A stretch of 64,000 nucleotides of DNA from Bifidobacterium primatium (GTDB taxonomy: Bacteria; Actinomycetota; Actinomycetes; Actinomycetales; Bifidobacteriaceae). Location: positions 149,830-213,829 of the forward strand of contig NZ_PEBI01000001.1 in assembly GCF_002802875.1 (NCBI RefSeq), given 5' to 3'. Under the pieces are notes generated by a model that saw nothing but the letters and a program-made list of their open reading frames with translations, made no database searches and had not been told where the DNA came from. This document shows positions 1-8,419 of this stretch, piece by piece (within the stretch, counting starts at the first letter, position 1; the number at the start of each line of letters is the position of its first letter). The translations under genes and the position numbers were made by a program.

Positions 1-1157
1 GATTTGAGCAGGCTCAGACGAATGTAGTCGCCGCCGACCCTGCCGAAGCAGGTTCCGGGGAGCACAGCCACGGCGGCGTGGTCGAGCAGATGATCGGCAA
101 GCCGCTCGCCGTTCCAGTCGCCGTCACGAGGCACGCGCGCCCACACGTAGATGCCGCCGGCGGAGTCGAACACGTCGAGTCCGGCCTCGCGCAGTCCCTC
201 CGCCACGATGCGACGACGGGCGGCATAGCGTTCAGCGAGTTCGACGACGCATGACTGGTCGGATTGCAGTGCCACGATACCGGCGTCCTGGATGCTGCCG
301 GTGATCATGGAACCCATCTGATAGTGATAGAGCTTGAGCCGCGAGACCACGGCCTCATTGCCCGCCACGAATCCGGCGCGCCAGCCGGCCATGGCGTACA
401 TCTTCGACAGCGAACACACCTCCACGGCCACGTCGAGCGCGCCGGGAATCTCGAGGATGCTGTGCTGCTGTGCATCCGGCCCGCCGACGCCGAGGCCCGT
501 GTAGGCGTAGTCGTGCACGATGACGAACCGATGCTCGTGGGCCAGTTCGACGGCGCGACGCAGGAATTCCGGCGACGCTTGGGCTCCGGTGGGATTGTTC
601 GGATAGTTGAGCACCAGCATCTTTACTCGGTCCCAGGTCTCTACGGGCACGACGTCCAGGTCGGGCAGGAAGTCGTGGTCGGCGAGCGCAGGCAGCAGTA
701 TCTCTTCGGCGCCGTGCATGACGGCCATGCAGTGGTATGAGGGATAGTAGGGGTCGACGAACGCGACTGCGTCGCCGCAGCCGATAAGGATGGCGTAGAG
801 TCCGGCGAGACCGTCCACGGCGCCCTCCACGGCGAACAGCTGCGTGGGCCAGTCGAGTTCCACGCCGTGCACGTTGCGGTACCATTCGGCGGCGGCCTGA
901 AGGAACGCGGGTTTGCCGTCGAATGGCGTGTATCGGGCGTTGGCGGGATCGTCGACGGCCTGTTTGGCTGCGTCGCGGATGAATGCGGCCGGATAGGCGT
1001 CGGGGTTGCCCTTGGCGAGGTCGATGACGTCCGCGCCCGAGGCGACGGCCCTTGCGACCTTCTGGTCGGTGACGGCGAACACGTTGGGCGGTATCGATTC
1101 GGCAATTGGCGCGAACGGCACCGGACATGAACGGACGGTGGAATCGGCTGCAAGCAT
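1..1157 (-). CDS. PLP-dependent aminotransferase class I/II (3' end beyond window)
   Basis: This is a fold-type I aminotransferase, acting in the cytoplasm on an amino acid that cannot be fixed from sequence. Reading from ATG at 1157, the frame stays open to the left edge (about 385 codons seen), so the C-terminus is missing. Visible motifs are the N-terminal AKGNPD and YTPFDGKPA segments, the cofactor-binding YPNNPTG motif and the Schiff-base lysine in SLSKMYAMAGWRAGF at about residue 252. A Shine-Dalgarno AGGAG lies about 11 bases before the ATG. The closest families from motif memory are LL-diaminopimelate/aspartate-type aminotransferases. It is codirectional with yolD and the polymerase upstream, but a 93-base gap separates them and no functional link is evident. 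Confidence 0.85.
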   Translation of the reverse strand, partial: MLAADSTVRSCPVPFAPIAESIPPNVFAVTDQKVARAVASGADVIDLAKGNPDAYPAAFIRDAAKQAVDDPANARYTPFDGKPAFLQAAAEWYRNVHGVELDWPTQLFAVEGAVDGLAGLYAILIGCGDAVAFVDPYYPSYHCMAVMHGAEEILLPALADHDFLPDLDVVPVETWDRVKMLVLNYPNNPTGAQASPEFLRRAVELAHEHRFVIVHDYAYTGLGVGGPDAQQHSILEIPGALDVAVEVCSLSKMYAMAGWRAGFVAGNEAVVSRLKLYHYQMGSMITGSIQDAGIVALQSDQSCVVELAERYAARRRIVAEGLREAGLDVFDSAGGIYVWARVPRDGDWNGERLADHLLDHAAVAVLPGTCFGRVGGDYIRLSLLK

Positions 1158-1250
1158 GGTGGTGGTCTTCTCCTGACTGATTCAATCACGCCTGAATATA
1201 CCGCTCCTACGCCGGCCCCGTGCGGGACTGTTCGTCGGCAGGTATAACGG

Positions 1251-1679
1251 TTATCTATTGTCGGCTATTTCGTGGATGTCCACGATGTCCCGCAGGGCGA
1301 CGGCCTGCCCGTTGCCGAGCATGAGCAGGCGATGCGCGATGTCGATGCGGCGGAGCGTGTCGCCGACGGTGACGTAGACGCCGCCTGCCTTGCGGGGGTC
1401 CGGCATGAAGAACGTCACCGAGACCCGCGGATGGTCCGACGCATGTTCGACGATACGTCGCAGGCGTTCGTTCAATGCCTGACGTTCGTCGTCGCCGAGC
1501 TCCACGCGCTGCTGGGTGCGCCGCGCCGTTCCCATGATGATGGCGTCGTAACCGCTGAGCGCGGCGAACGGCATGAACTGTGCGGCGCGTTTGCGCGCGG
1601 GCATATGCGGTCGTGAGGATGACCGATGATGCGGCCTGTCGATGATGTCGTCGTACCGATGGGTCGGGGTGAGTGCCAT
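1251..1679 (-). CDS. YolD-like family protein
   Basis: A 142-residue small protein of the YolD-like family, which typically travels with Y-family polymerases in Gram-positive bacteria; its biochemical role is not settled. The hallmark segment MPFAALSGYDAII is present near residues 36-48, followed by an acidic region and a C-terminal half (VSVTFFMPDPRKAGGVYVTVG) that predicts a small beta-rich domain. I chose the ATG at 1679 because AAAGGAG lies 5-6 bases upstream; an in-frame ATG six codons earlier lacks such a site. It lies 148 bases downstream of the polymerase gene on the same strand, so the two are probably co-transcribed from the SOS-type promoter upstream of the polymerase. Confidence 0.8.
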   Translation of the reverse strand: MALTPTHRYDDIIDRPHHRSSSRPHMPARKRAAQFMPFAALSGYDAIIMGTARRTQQRVELGDDERQALNERLRRIVEHASDHPRVSVTFFMPDPRKAGGVYVTVGDTLRRIDIAHRLLMLGNGQAVALRDIVDIHEIADNR

Positions 1680-1827
1680 GGCGCTCCTTTCTGCCATAAA
1701 TCACGTCTGCCATGAATCACATGAATTTGCATCAAGGGACTTTCGTCCGAAAGACGTTCGCCCTCTTCTCTCCGCGTCGGTCCCAGCCGGCCGTTTCCCC
1801 GTCGCAGGGAGGTTGAGGGAGATCGGA

Positions 1828-3507
1828 TCAGGCGGCGTGGCCGCCGATCTGGTTGTTACGTTCGATGCCGGTGGCTCCTTCCTCGAGGTTCATGCCTTTG
1901 ATGACGGCGTTCCTGCCGAAGCGTCGTTTGATGTCCAGCACGGTCGACTGCACGTCGTGCTCCCTTCGCTCCGCTTCGACCATACGCGCCCTTTCCGCGT
2001 CCTCGCGTTCCACGTCGGAGAACAGGTCGAGCTGCTCGTAATGGCCGCCGGTCGACTGGCCGGCAGCCGTCCGGTCGGGAGACGGCTCTTCTGCGGATGG
2101 CCGGCATGGCACGGGTCTGAGTCGTCCGGCGACGATGGTGATGCGTCGTACGGTCAGGTTCGGGTCGACGGTGCGGTCGTATATCGTCGTGGCCGCATCG
2201 ACGATGCGGCGTGCGGATGACGTATACGATCCCAATGTTTCCGTGCCATGCGCGGCTTTCGGTATTTTCCGTCCGTAATGGTCGCTGGCGATCACGCCCG
2301 CGTAGTGCGCCGCATCGGTTCGGGGTGCTTCCCCCATGCCGCAGTCGTCCTTGCGGCCGCCGAGGTTCTCGATGTCATAGCCGACCATGAGCGATACGCA
2401 GTCGGTCCGCACGTTCCGTTCGACCATGTCCAACGCCAGCTGGTCGGCCATCTCCTTGACGATGATGCGGGCGTGCGCGAAGTCATACGGTTCATGCAGC
2501 ACCTGACCGATGCTCATGCTGTTGGATTCGGGCCGGTACGCCTTGATGTCGGCGATGGTGCAAGGCTCCCATCCCCATGCGTGGTCAATGAGCAGTTCCG
2601 CGTTCACGCCGAACAGCCGGTACAGCAGATTCTCGTTGTAGAAATCGGTAGGCCCGCCGAGCGAGCAGCGTGCGACATCACCCATGGTGTTGAGCCCGTG
2701 GGCCTCGAGTTTTTTCGCATAGCCGCGGCCGACCCGCCAGAAGTCGGTGAGCGGGCGATGATCCCACAGCAACCGTCGGTACGACATCTCGTCGAGTTCG
2801 GCGACACGCACGCCGTCGCGGTCGGCCGGCATGTGCTTGGCGACGATGTCCATGGCGACCTTGGCGAGGTACATGTTCGTGCCGATGCCGGCCGTGGCGG
2901 TAATGCCCGTGGTCGCGAGGATGTCACGGACGATGGTCATGGCCAGCCGATGCGCGGTCATGCCGTAGGACCGCAGATACCGCGTGACGTCCATGAACAC
3001 CTCGTCGACGGAATACACGTGGATGTCCTCGGCGGCGGCGTATTTGAGATAGATGCCGTATATCTGCGCGCTGCGTTCGAGATACAACGCCATCCGCGGC
3101 TTCGCCACGACATACGTCAGTGCCAGACGTGGATTCTCCGCCAGTTCCGACGCCAGACAGGACTCCCCCATCAGCCGCCGGCCCGGCGCACGGAGCCGCC
3201 GCTCGGCGTTGATCTGCCGCACCTTCTGCACCACTTCGAAAAGCCGTGGACGCCCGGGGATGCCGTATGCCTTGAGCGACGGCGAGACCGCGAGGCAGAT
3301 GGTCTTCTCGGTGCGGCTCGCATCAGCCACCACCAGATGCGTGTTCAACGGGTCGAGGCCACGCTCGGCGCATTCCGCCGACGCATAGAACGACTTCAAA
3401 TCGATGGCGATATACGTCCGACCGCGCGAGCCACTGCCAGTCCCGACGGCATCGGCCTCGTTTCCGGTCACACCTTCATCGACCGCATCGACCCGGTTCC
3501 GCAACAT
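1828..3507 (-). CDS. Y-family DNA polymerase (UmuC/DinB/UvrX type)
   Basis: A lesion-bypass DNA polymerase of 559 residues that would insert nucleotides opposite damaged template bases. Motifs: the N-terminal YIAIDLKSFYASAEC with the first metal-binding Asp, a finger segment SPSLKAYGIPGRPRLFEV, and the catalytic pair in YSVDEVFMDV near residue 170. Helix-hairpin and little-finger domains follow. The C-terminal extension (after about residue 440) resembles that of Bacillus UvrX-like polymerases and includes a possible beta-clamp contact EQLDLFSDVE. The start at 3507 is preceded only by a weak GGGGTG; a later start near residue 26 is possible because the first residues are low in family similarity. 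Two LexA-type boxes lie 49-103 bases upstream, so SOS induction is expected. YolD follows downstream. Confidence 0.9.
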   Translation of the reverse strand: MLRNRVDAVDEGVTGNEADAVGTGSGSRGRTYIAIDLKSFYASAECAERGLDPLNTHLVVADASRTEKTICLAVSPSLKAYGIPGRPRLFEVVQKVRQINAERRLRAPGRRLMGESCLASELAENPRLALTYVVAKPRMALYLERSAQIYGIYLKYAAAEDIHVYSVDEVFMDVTRYLRSYGMTAHRLAMTIVRDILATTGITATAGIGTNMYLAKVAMDIVAKHMPADRDGVRVAELDEMSYRRLLWDHRPLTDFWRVGRGYAKKLEAHGLNTMGDVARCSLGGPTDFYNENLLYRLFGVNAELLIDHAWGWEPCTIADIKAYRPESNSMSIGQVLHEPYDFAHARIIVKEMADQLALDMVERNVRTDCVSLMVGYDIENLGGRKDDCGMGEAPRTDAAHYAGVIASDHYGRKIPKAAHGTETLGSYTSSARRIVDAATTIYDRTVDPNLTVRRITIVAGRLRPVPCRPSAEEPSPDRTAAGQSTGGHYEQLDLFSDVEREDAERARMVEAERREHDVQSTVLDIKRRFGRNAVIKGMNLEEGATGIERNNQIGGHAA

Positions 3508-3555
3508 TCCGATTCACCCCCTACCAAGCACGAATCCATGCCATCAAGCCCATAG

Positions 3556-3610
3556 CAAACAAATGTTCGAATACTGCCTTTAAGACTATCATATATAGAA
3601 CATATGTTCG
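3556..3610. promoter_or_regulatory. Two LexA (SOS) boxes upstream of the Y-family polymerase
   Basis: CAAACAAATGTTCG at 3556-3569 and AGAACATATGTTCG at 3597-3610 each match the Gram-positive/actinobacterial SOS box CGAACNNNNGTTCG at all but one defined position. They lie between the divergent polymerase gene (minus) and purF (plus), 49-103 bases from the polymerase start, so LexA repression of the polymerase-yolD pair is the natural reading. The intergenic AT-rich segment between them would hold the promoter. Confidence 0.75.
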
Positions 3611-3720
3611 AGCATGAGTCGTGTCGCTCAGCGCCACGGCGGGGCGTCTCTTGTAGTGCGCGGTTGGTAACGTGGGAACGATTGAATCCTGCGTTAACTC
3701 TATATGAAGGAGCGAGTGGC

Positions 3721-5235
3721 TTGTCCGCCGAACTGGAAGAAATTCACGAGGAATGCGGCGTTTTCGGCGTCTGGGGTCATCCGGATGCGGCACGTCTCAC
3801 CTATTTCGGTCTTCACGCCCTGCAGCACCGCGGCCAGGAGGGCGCCGGCATCGTCTCGAACGATAACGGCCATCTCATCGGCCACCGTGGTCTGGGCCTA
3901 CTCACCCAAGTGTTCGGCGACGAACGCGAAATCACCCGACTTGCCGGCGACAAGGCCATCGGTCACGTGCGCTACGCCACGGCCGGCTCCGGCTCCACCG
4001 ACAACATCCAGCCGTTCATCTTCCGCTTCCACGACGGCGACATGGCCCTATGCCACAACGGCAACCTCACCAACTGCCGCACGCTGCGCCGTCATCTCGA
4101 GGACGAGGGCGCGATCTTCCACTCCAACTCCGACACCGAGGTGCTCATGCACCTCATCCGCCGCTCCGACCAGCCGACCTTCATGGACAAGCTCAAGGAG
4201 TCGCTGCGCAAGGTGCACGGCGGCTTCGCCTACCTGCTCATGACCGAGGACGCCATGATCGGTGCGCTCGACCCGAACGGCTTCCGTCCGCTCTCCCTCG
4301 GCCGCATGAAGAACGGCGCCTATGTGCTCGCCTCCGAGACCTGCGCGCTCGACATCGTCGGTGCCGAGCTCGTGCGCGACATCCGCCCGGGCGAGGTCAT
4401 CGTCATCAACGACGACGGCTACACCATCGACACCTACACCGACCACACGCAGCTTTCCATCTGCTCGATGGAGTTCATCTACTTCGCCCGCCCTGACTCC
4501 AACATCTACGGAGTCAACGTGCACTCCGCCCGCAAGCGCATGGGCGCGCGCCTCGCCCAGGAGTCCCCGGTGGACGCCGACATGGTCATCGGCGTGCCGA
4601 ACTCCTCGCTCTCCGCGGCCTCGGGCTACGCGGAGGAGGCCGGTCTGCCCAACGAGATGGGCCTCATCAAGAACCAGTACGTGGCACGAACCTTCATCCA
4701 GCCCACGCAGGAGCTGCGCGAGCAGGGCGTGCGCATGAAGCTCTCCGCCGTGCGCGGCGTGGTCAAGGGCAAGCGCGTCGTCGTCATCGACGACTCCATC
4801 GTGCGCGGCACCACGTCCAAGCGCATCGTGCAGCTGCTCAAGGAGGCCGGCGCGGCCGAGGTGCACATGCGCATCAGCTCGCCGCCGCTGAAGTACCCGT
4901 GCTTCTACGGCATCGACATCTCCACCACCAAGGAGCTCATCGCCGGCAAGAAGAGCGTCGAGGAGATCCGCGAATACATTGGCGCCGACTCCCTCTCCTT
5001 CCTTTCGCTCGACGGCCTCGTCGAATGCATCGGCCTGCACGAGGACGCCCCGTACGGCGGCCTGTGCGTCGCCTACTTCAACGGCGACTACCCGACCGCG
5101 CTGGAGGACTACGAGCAGGACTTCCTCAAGTCGCTCACCCCGGAGGACCGCAAGCGCCTGCCCGAATTCGCACTCTACAAGAGCAAGTACGAAGGCAACG
5201 AATACTCCTATCAGAAGGCCGAGGCCAAGGCCTGA
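3721..5235 (+). CDS. purF: Amidophosphoribosyltransferase
   Basis: First committed enzyme of purine synthesis: PRPP plus glutamine gives 5-phosphoribosylamine. I place the start at TTG 3721, 8 bases after GAAGGAG (3706-3712). This gives an 11-residue propeptide ending before Cys12 in [10 protein letters not shown], the N-terminal nucleophile exposed after self-processing, as in the Bacillus enzyme. The longer open frame from ATG 3604 has no ribosome site and no family similarity ahead of this point. The glutaminase domain fills the N-terminal half ([20 protein letters not shown]); the phosphoribosyltransferase PRPP loop [14 protein letters not shown] lies near residues 352-365. The length of 504 residues is normal. 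It heads a purF-purM-purD run with gaps of 141 and 83 bases. Confidence 0.97.
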   Translation: MSAELEEIHEECGVFGVWGHPDAARLTYFGLHALQHRGQEGAGIVSNDNGHLIGHRGLGLLTQVFGDEREITRLAGDKAIGHVRYATAGSGSTDNIQPFIFRFHDGDMALCHNGNLTNCRTLRRHLEDEGAIFHSNSDTEVLMHLIRRSDQPTFMDKLKESLRKVHGGFAYLLMTEDAMIGALDPNGFRPLSLGRMKNGAYVLASETCALDIVGAELVRDIRPGEVIVINDDGYTIDTYTDHTQLSICSMEFIYFARPDSNIYGVNVHSARKRMGARLAQESPVDADMVIGVPNSSLSAASGYAEEAGLPNEMGLIKNQYVARTFIQPTQELREQGVRMKLSAVRGVVKGKRVVVIDDSIVRGTTSKRIVQLLKEAGAAEVHMRISSPPLKYPCFYGIDISTTKELIAGKKSVEEIREYIGADSLSFLSLDGLVECIGLHEDAPYGGLCVAYFNGDYPTALEDYEQDFLKSLTPEDRKRLPEFALYKSKYEGNEYSYQKAEAKA

Positions 5236-5376
5236 CGGCCTGTCTGGCGGGGCCCCGCGGAAGGTCCCGCCGGATGATTCACGAATCCGCAACAGTCCAC
5301 GTCAAACCGACGTCAATCGACGTCACCCCACCCATCGGCATAACCAATGCCAATCGACATTCACGAAAGGACCATC

Positions 5377-6417
5377 ATGCCCGAAGCGTATGAAAAGGCA
5401 GGAGTCAGCGTCGAGGCCGGCTACGAGGTCGTCAAGCGCATCAAGTCCCACGTCGCCCGCACCAACCGCCCCGGCGTCGTCGGCGGCATCGGCGGCTTCG
5501 GCGGCCTGTTCGACCTCGCCTCGCTCGGCTACAAGGAGCCGGTGCTGATCTCCGGCACCGACGGCGTCGGCACCAAGCTCGTCGTCGCCAAGATGGCCAA
5601 CAAGCACGACACCATCGGCATCGACTGCGTGGCCATGTGCGTCAACGACATCGCCGCCCAGGGCGGCCAGCCGCTCTTCTTCCTCGACTACATCGCCTGC
5701 GGCAAGAACGACCCGGCCCTGCTCGAGCAGGTCGTCGCCGGCGTGGCCGACGGCTGCGTGCAGGCCGAGGCCGGCCTCATCGGCGGCGAGACCGCCGAAA
5801 TGCCCGGCATGTACGACGAGGACGAGTACGATCTCGCCGGCTTCACCGTCGGCGTGGCCGAAAAGTCCGCCATCGTCGACGGCTCCACCATCACCGCCGG
5901 CGACGTGCTCATCGGCCTGCCCAGCTCCGGCGTCCACTCCAACGGCTTCTCCCTCGTGCGCCGCGCCCTGTTCGACCAGGCCGGATACACCGTCGACACC
6001 GAACTGCCCGAGCTCGGCGGCGCCAAGCTCGGCGACGTGCTGCTCACCCCCACCAAGATCTACGTGAAGACCCTCAAGCCCCTGTTCGCGGCCGGCGTCG
6101 TCAAGGGCGTCGCCCACATCACCGGCGGCGGCTTCATCGAGAACATCCCGCGCATGATCCCCGACGGCCTCGCCGCCGACATCAAGCTCGGCACCTGGCC
6201 CGTCCTGCCGATCTTCGACGTGCTCGAAAAGGCCGGCGACATCGACCACAAGGAGATGTACAACATCTTCAACATGGGCATCGGCATGGTGCTCGCCGTC
6301 TCCAAGGACCGCGCCGACGAAGCGCTCGCCATCCTCAAGGAGCATGACGAGGCCGCCTACGTGCTCGGCTCCATCGTCGAATCCGCCGACGGCAACCAGA
6401 TCGCACTGCACGACTGA
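5377..6417 (+). CDS. purM: Phosphoribosylformylglycinamidine cyclo-ligase (AIR synthetase)
   Basis: Closes the imidazole ring in de novo purine synthesis, converting FGAM and ATP to AIR. 346 residues, normal for the family. Motifs: [12 protein letters not shown] near the N-terminus, the TDGVGTKL loop near residue 60, the [10 protein letters not shown] metal/ATP-binding segment and the C-terminal ITGGGF. The ATG at 5377 was preferred over an in-frame ATG at 5347 because AAAGGA lies just upstream and because the family N-terminus begins here ([14 protein letters not shown]). It follows purF and precedes purD. Confidence 0.97.
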   Translation: MPEAYEKAGVSVEAGYEVVKRIKSHVARTNRPGVVGGIGGFGGLFDLASLGYKEPVLISGTDGVGTKLVVAKMANKHDTIGIDCVAMCVNDIAAQGGQPLFFLDYIACGKNDPALLEQVVAGVADGCVQAEAGLIGGETAEMPGMYDEDEYDLAGFTVGVAEKSAIVDGSTITAGDVLIGLPSSGVHSNGFSLVRRALFDQAGYTVDTELPELGGAKLGDVLLTPTKIYVKTLKPLFAAGVVKGVAHITGGGFIENIPRMIPDGLAADIKLGTWPVLPIFDVLEKAGDIDHKEMYNIFNMGIGMVLAVSKDRADEALAILKEHDEAAYVLGSIVESADGNQIALHD

Positions 6418-6500
6418 TTCACCACTCGTATGATCACGCAGCAACGGCAATACGCACCCAATCAAACATCGCACTGAACTGATTGAAAGGACCTGACATC

Positions 6501-7775
6501 ATGGGTCAGAAAGTACTGGTCATCGGCTCCGGCGCCCGCGAGCACACCATCGCCCACACCCTGCTCAAGGGCGACACCGTCGACGAGGTGTTCGTCGCCC
6601 CCGGCAACCCCGGCATGATCGCCGACGGCATCCACATCGTGCAGCTGAGCGAGGAGAACCACGCCGCACTCATCGACTTCGCCGTGCAGAACGACATCGA
6701 CTGGGTGTTCATCGGCCCCGAGGTCCCGCTCATCGAAGGACTCGTCGACGATTACGCGGCCGCCGGCGTCAAGGCGTTCGGCCCCAACAAGAAGGCCGCC
6801 CAGATCGAGGGCTCCAAGACGTTCGCCAAGGAGCTCATGCAGCGTCACGACGTGCCCACCGCCGCCTACGCCACGTTCGAAAGCCTCGAGCCGGCCGTCG
6901 ACTACGTCAAGGAGCACGGCGCCCCCATCGTCATCAAGGCCGACGGACTCGCCGCCGGCAAGGGAGTGACCGTCGCCATGACCGAGGCCGAGGCCATCGA
7001 GGCGCTCGAGGAGATCTTCGTCGACCATCGTTTCGGCGCGGCCGGAGCCTCCGTCGTCATCGAGGAGTTCCTCGAAGGCCAGGAGTTCTCCCTCATGAGC
7101 TTCGTACGCGGCGAGGAATTCTGGACCATGCCGATCTCCCAGGACCACAAGCGCGCCTACGACAACGACGAAGGCCCCAACACCGGCGGCATGGGCGCCT
7201 ACAGCCCCGTCCCGCAGATCGCCCAGTCCGTAGTCGACCAGGCCATCGAAACCATCGTCAGGCCCGTCACCAAGGCCATGGTGGACGAAGGCACCCCCTT
7301 CACCGGCATCCTCTACGCCGGCCTCATCGCCACCGCCGACGGCCCCAAGGTCATCGAGTTCAACGCCCGCTTCGGCGACCCCGAGACCGAAGTCGTGCTT
7401 CCCAAGCTCACCTCCGACCTCGGCGCCGGCATCTGGGCCATTCTCAACGACGAAGCCCCCGAGTTCACCTGGGACGAGCAGAGCTCCACCCTCGGCGTCG
7501 TCCTCGCCTCCGACGGATACCCCGTCAACGTCATCAAGGGCGCCAAGGTCCCCGACATCGCCGTGGACGCCGACTCCCACGTCTACTATGCGGGCGTCAC
7601 CACCACCGGCGAGAACGGCGACCAGCTCATCGCCAACTCCGGCCGCGTGCTCCTCGTCGAAACCACCGCCGACACCCTGCAGGCCGCACAGGACAAGGTC
7701 TACGCGATCATCGACTCGCTCGAAACCCCGGGCCTGTTCTATCGCCACGACATCGGCGCAAAAGCCCTGAAGTGA
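6501..7775 (+). CDS. purD: Phosphoribosylamine-glycine ligase (GAR synthetase)
   Basis: Joins glycine to phosphoribosylamine using ATP, the second step of purine synthesis. 424 residues with the typical GARS order: N-domain starting VLVIGSGAREH, an ATP-grasp domain (IVIKADGLAAGKGV), the NTGGMGAYSP loop and the C-terminal GARS_C domain. Start ATG 6501 has AAAGGACC upstream; an ATG six codons earlier would place this site inside the gene. The stop codon (7773-7775) lies inside the first arm of a 16-base inverted repeat that belongs to the structured repeats downstream. Confidence 0.97.
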   Translation: MGQKVLVIGSGAREHTIAHTLLKGDTVDEVFVAPGNPGMIADGIHIVQLSEENHAALIDFAVQNDIDWVFIGPEVPLIEGLVDDYAAAGVKAFGPNKKAAQIEGSKTFAKELMQRHDVPTAAYATFESLEPAVDYVKEHGAPIVIKADGLAAGKGVTVAMTEAEAIEALEEIFVDHRFGAAGASVVIEEFLEGQEFSLMSFVRGEEFWTMPISQDHKRAYDNDEGPNTGGMGAYSPVPQIAQSVVDQAIETIVRPVTKAMVDEGTPFTGILYAGLIATADGPKVIEFNARFGDPETEVVLPKLTSDLGAGIWAILNDEAPEFTWDEQSSTLGVVLASDGYPVNVIKGAKVPDIAVDADSHVYYAGVTTTGENGDQLIANSGRVLLVETTADTLQAAQDKVYAIIDSLETPGLFYRHDIGAKALK

Positions 7776-8064
7776 AATAACGGAGCGTCCGCAGCGTTGT
7801 GGGAGATTCGATGTACTCAGTACACCTTCATCTCCCACGCCTTGCGGCCACACGCGTTATTTCACTTCAGCACCAGTAACAGAATGTCCTCTGCGTTATG
7901 GAAGGCTCGACGTACTTAGTACGCCTTCGCCTCCCGTGCCTTGAAACCACACACGTTATTTCACTTCAGCACTAACGTGTGTCCGCTGCGTTGTGGGAGA
8001 TTCGATGTACTCAGTACACCTTCATCTCCCACGCCTTGCGACCACACACGTTATTTCACTTCAG
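7767..8064. repeat. Three tandem structured repeats directly after purD
   Basis: Three imperfect direct copies of a roughly 95-base unit. Each ends with CGTTATTTCACTTCAG (7855-7870, 7954-7969, 8049-8064). The reverse complement of this word, CTGAAGTGAAATAACG, occurs once at 7767-7782 and contains the purD stop. Inside each unit is a hairpin: in copy 1, GTGGGAGAT (7799-7807) pairs with ATCTCCCAC (7830-7838) around a TGTACTCAGTACA palindrome (7812-7824). Copy 3 repeats this almost exactly. Copy 2 has changed on both sides (GGAAGGC with GCCTTCG/CTCCC), keeping partial pairing. The array is transcribed with purD, before its terminator. Function unknown. Confidence 0.85.
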
Positions 8065-8075
8065 TGAATAACGCT

Positions 8076-8099
8076 GCCCCCTCGCCAGAGGGGGCTTTT
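8076..8099 (+). terminator. Rho-independent terminator of the purFMD run
   Basis: GCCCCCTC (8076-8083) pairs perfectly with GAGGGGGC (8088-8095) across a GCCA loop and is followed by TTTT. It lies after the three purD-linked repeats, so those would be part of the mRNA 3' end. Confidence 0.85.
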
Positions 8100-8194
8100 C
8101 CATAGCGGTCGGGCTCTCCACAACGCCGACGACAATCGATATGCCACCCAATCGTCGGGGATGCGATGACGCGCGTGGCGGGACGAAGGCATAC

Positions 8195-8247
8195 GATGCG
8201 ATGACGGAGCGTCCTCCGCAACGCAGGCGATGCTCCGTCATCGCATC
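8195..8247. repeat. Perfect 16-bp hairpin upstream of the vWA operon
   Basis: GATGCGATGACGGAGC (8195-8210) is perfectly complementary to GCTCCGTCATCGCATC (8232-8247), with a 21-base loop. A further direct copy of GATGCGATGACG begins at 8160. There is no U-run, so it is not an ordinary terminator. The 320 bases between the purD terminator and the vWA gene hold nothing else I can identify beyond a possible promoter close to the gene. Confidence 0.6.
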
Positions 8248-8419
8248 CCGAAGCATCGCAAACATCACTTGCTGTTCACCTTGCGTTCATCCTCCAATCC
8301 ACGTCCGGCAACGCCGCCGGATGACAATGAAGTATACGGATATATGTCTCTTCGTCGTTTCGGGGGATATTCGATACATGACGACCGGCGACGAGGGGAC
8401 TCGAATAACAGGAGATGAG

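Noticed and set aside
4048-5292. Long open frame on the minus strand opposite purF (414 codons)
   Set aside because: It is a shadow of purF: low-complexity Val/Gly/His/Glu-rich product caused by GC-rich codons on the other strand, with no family motifs.
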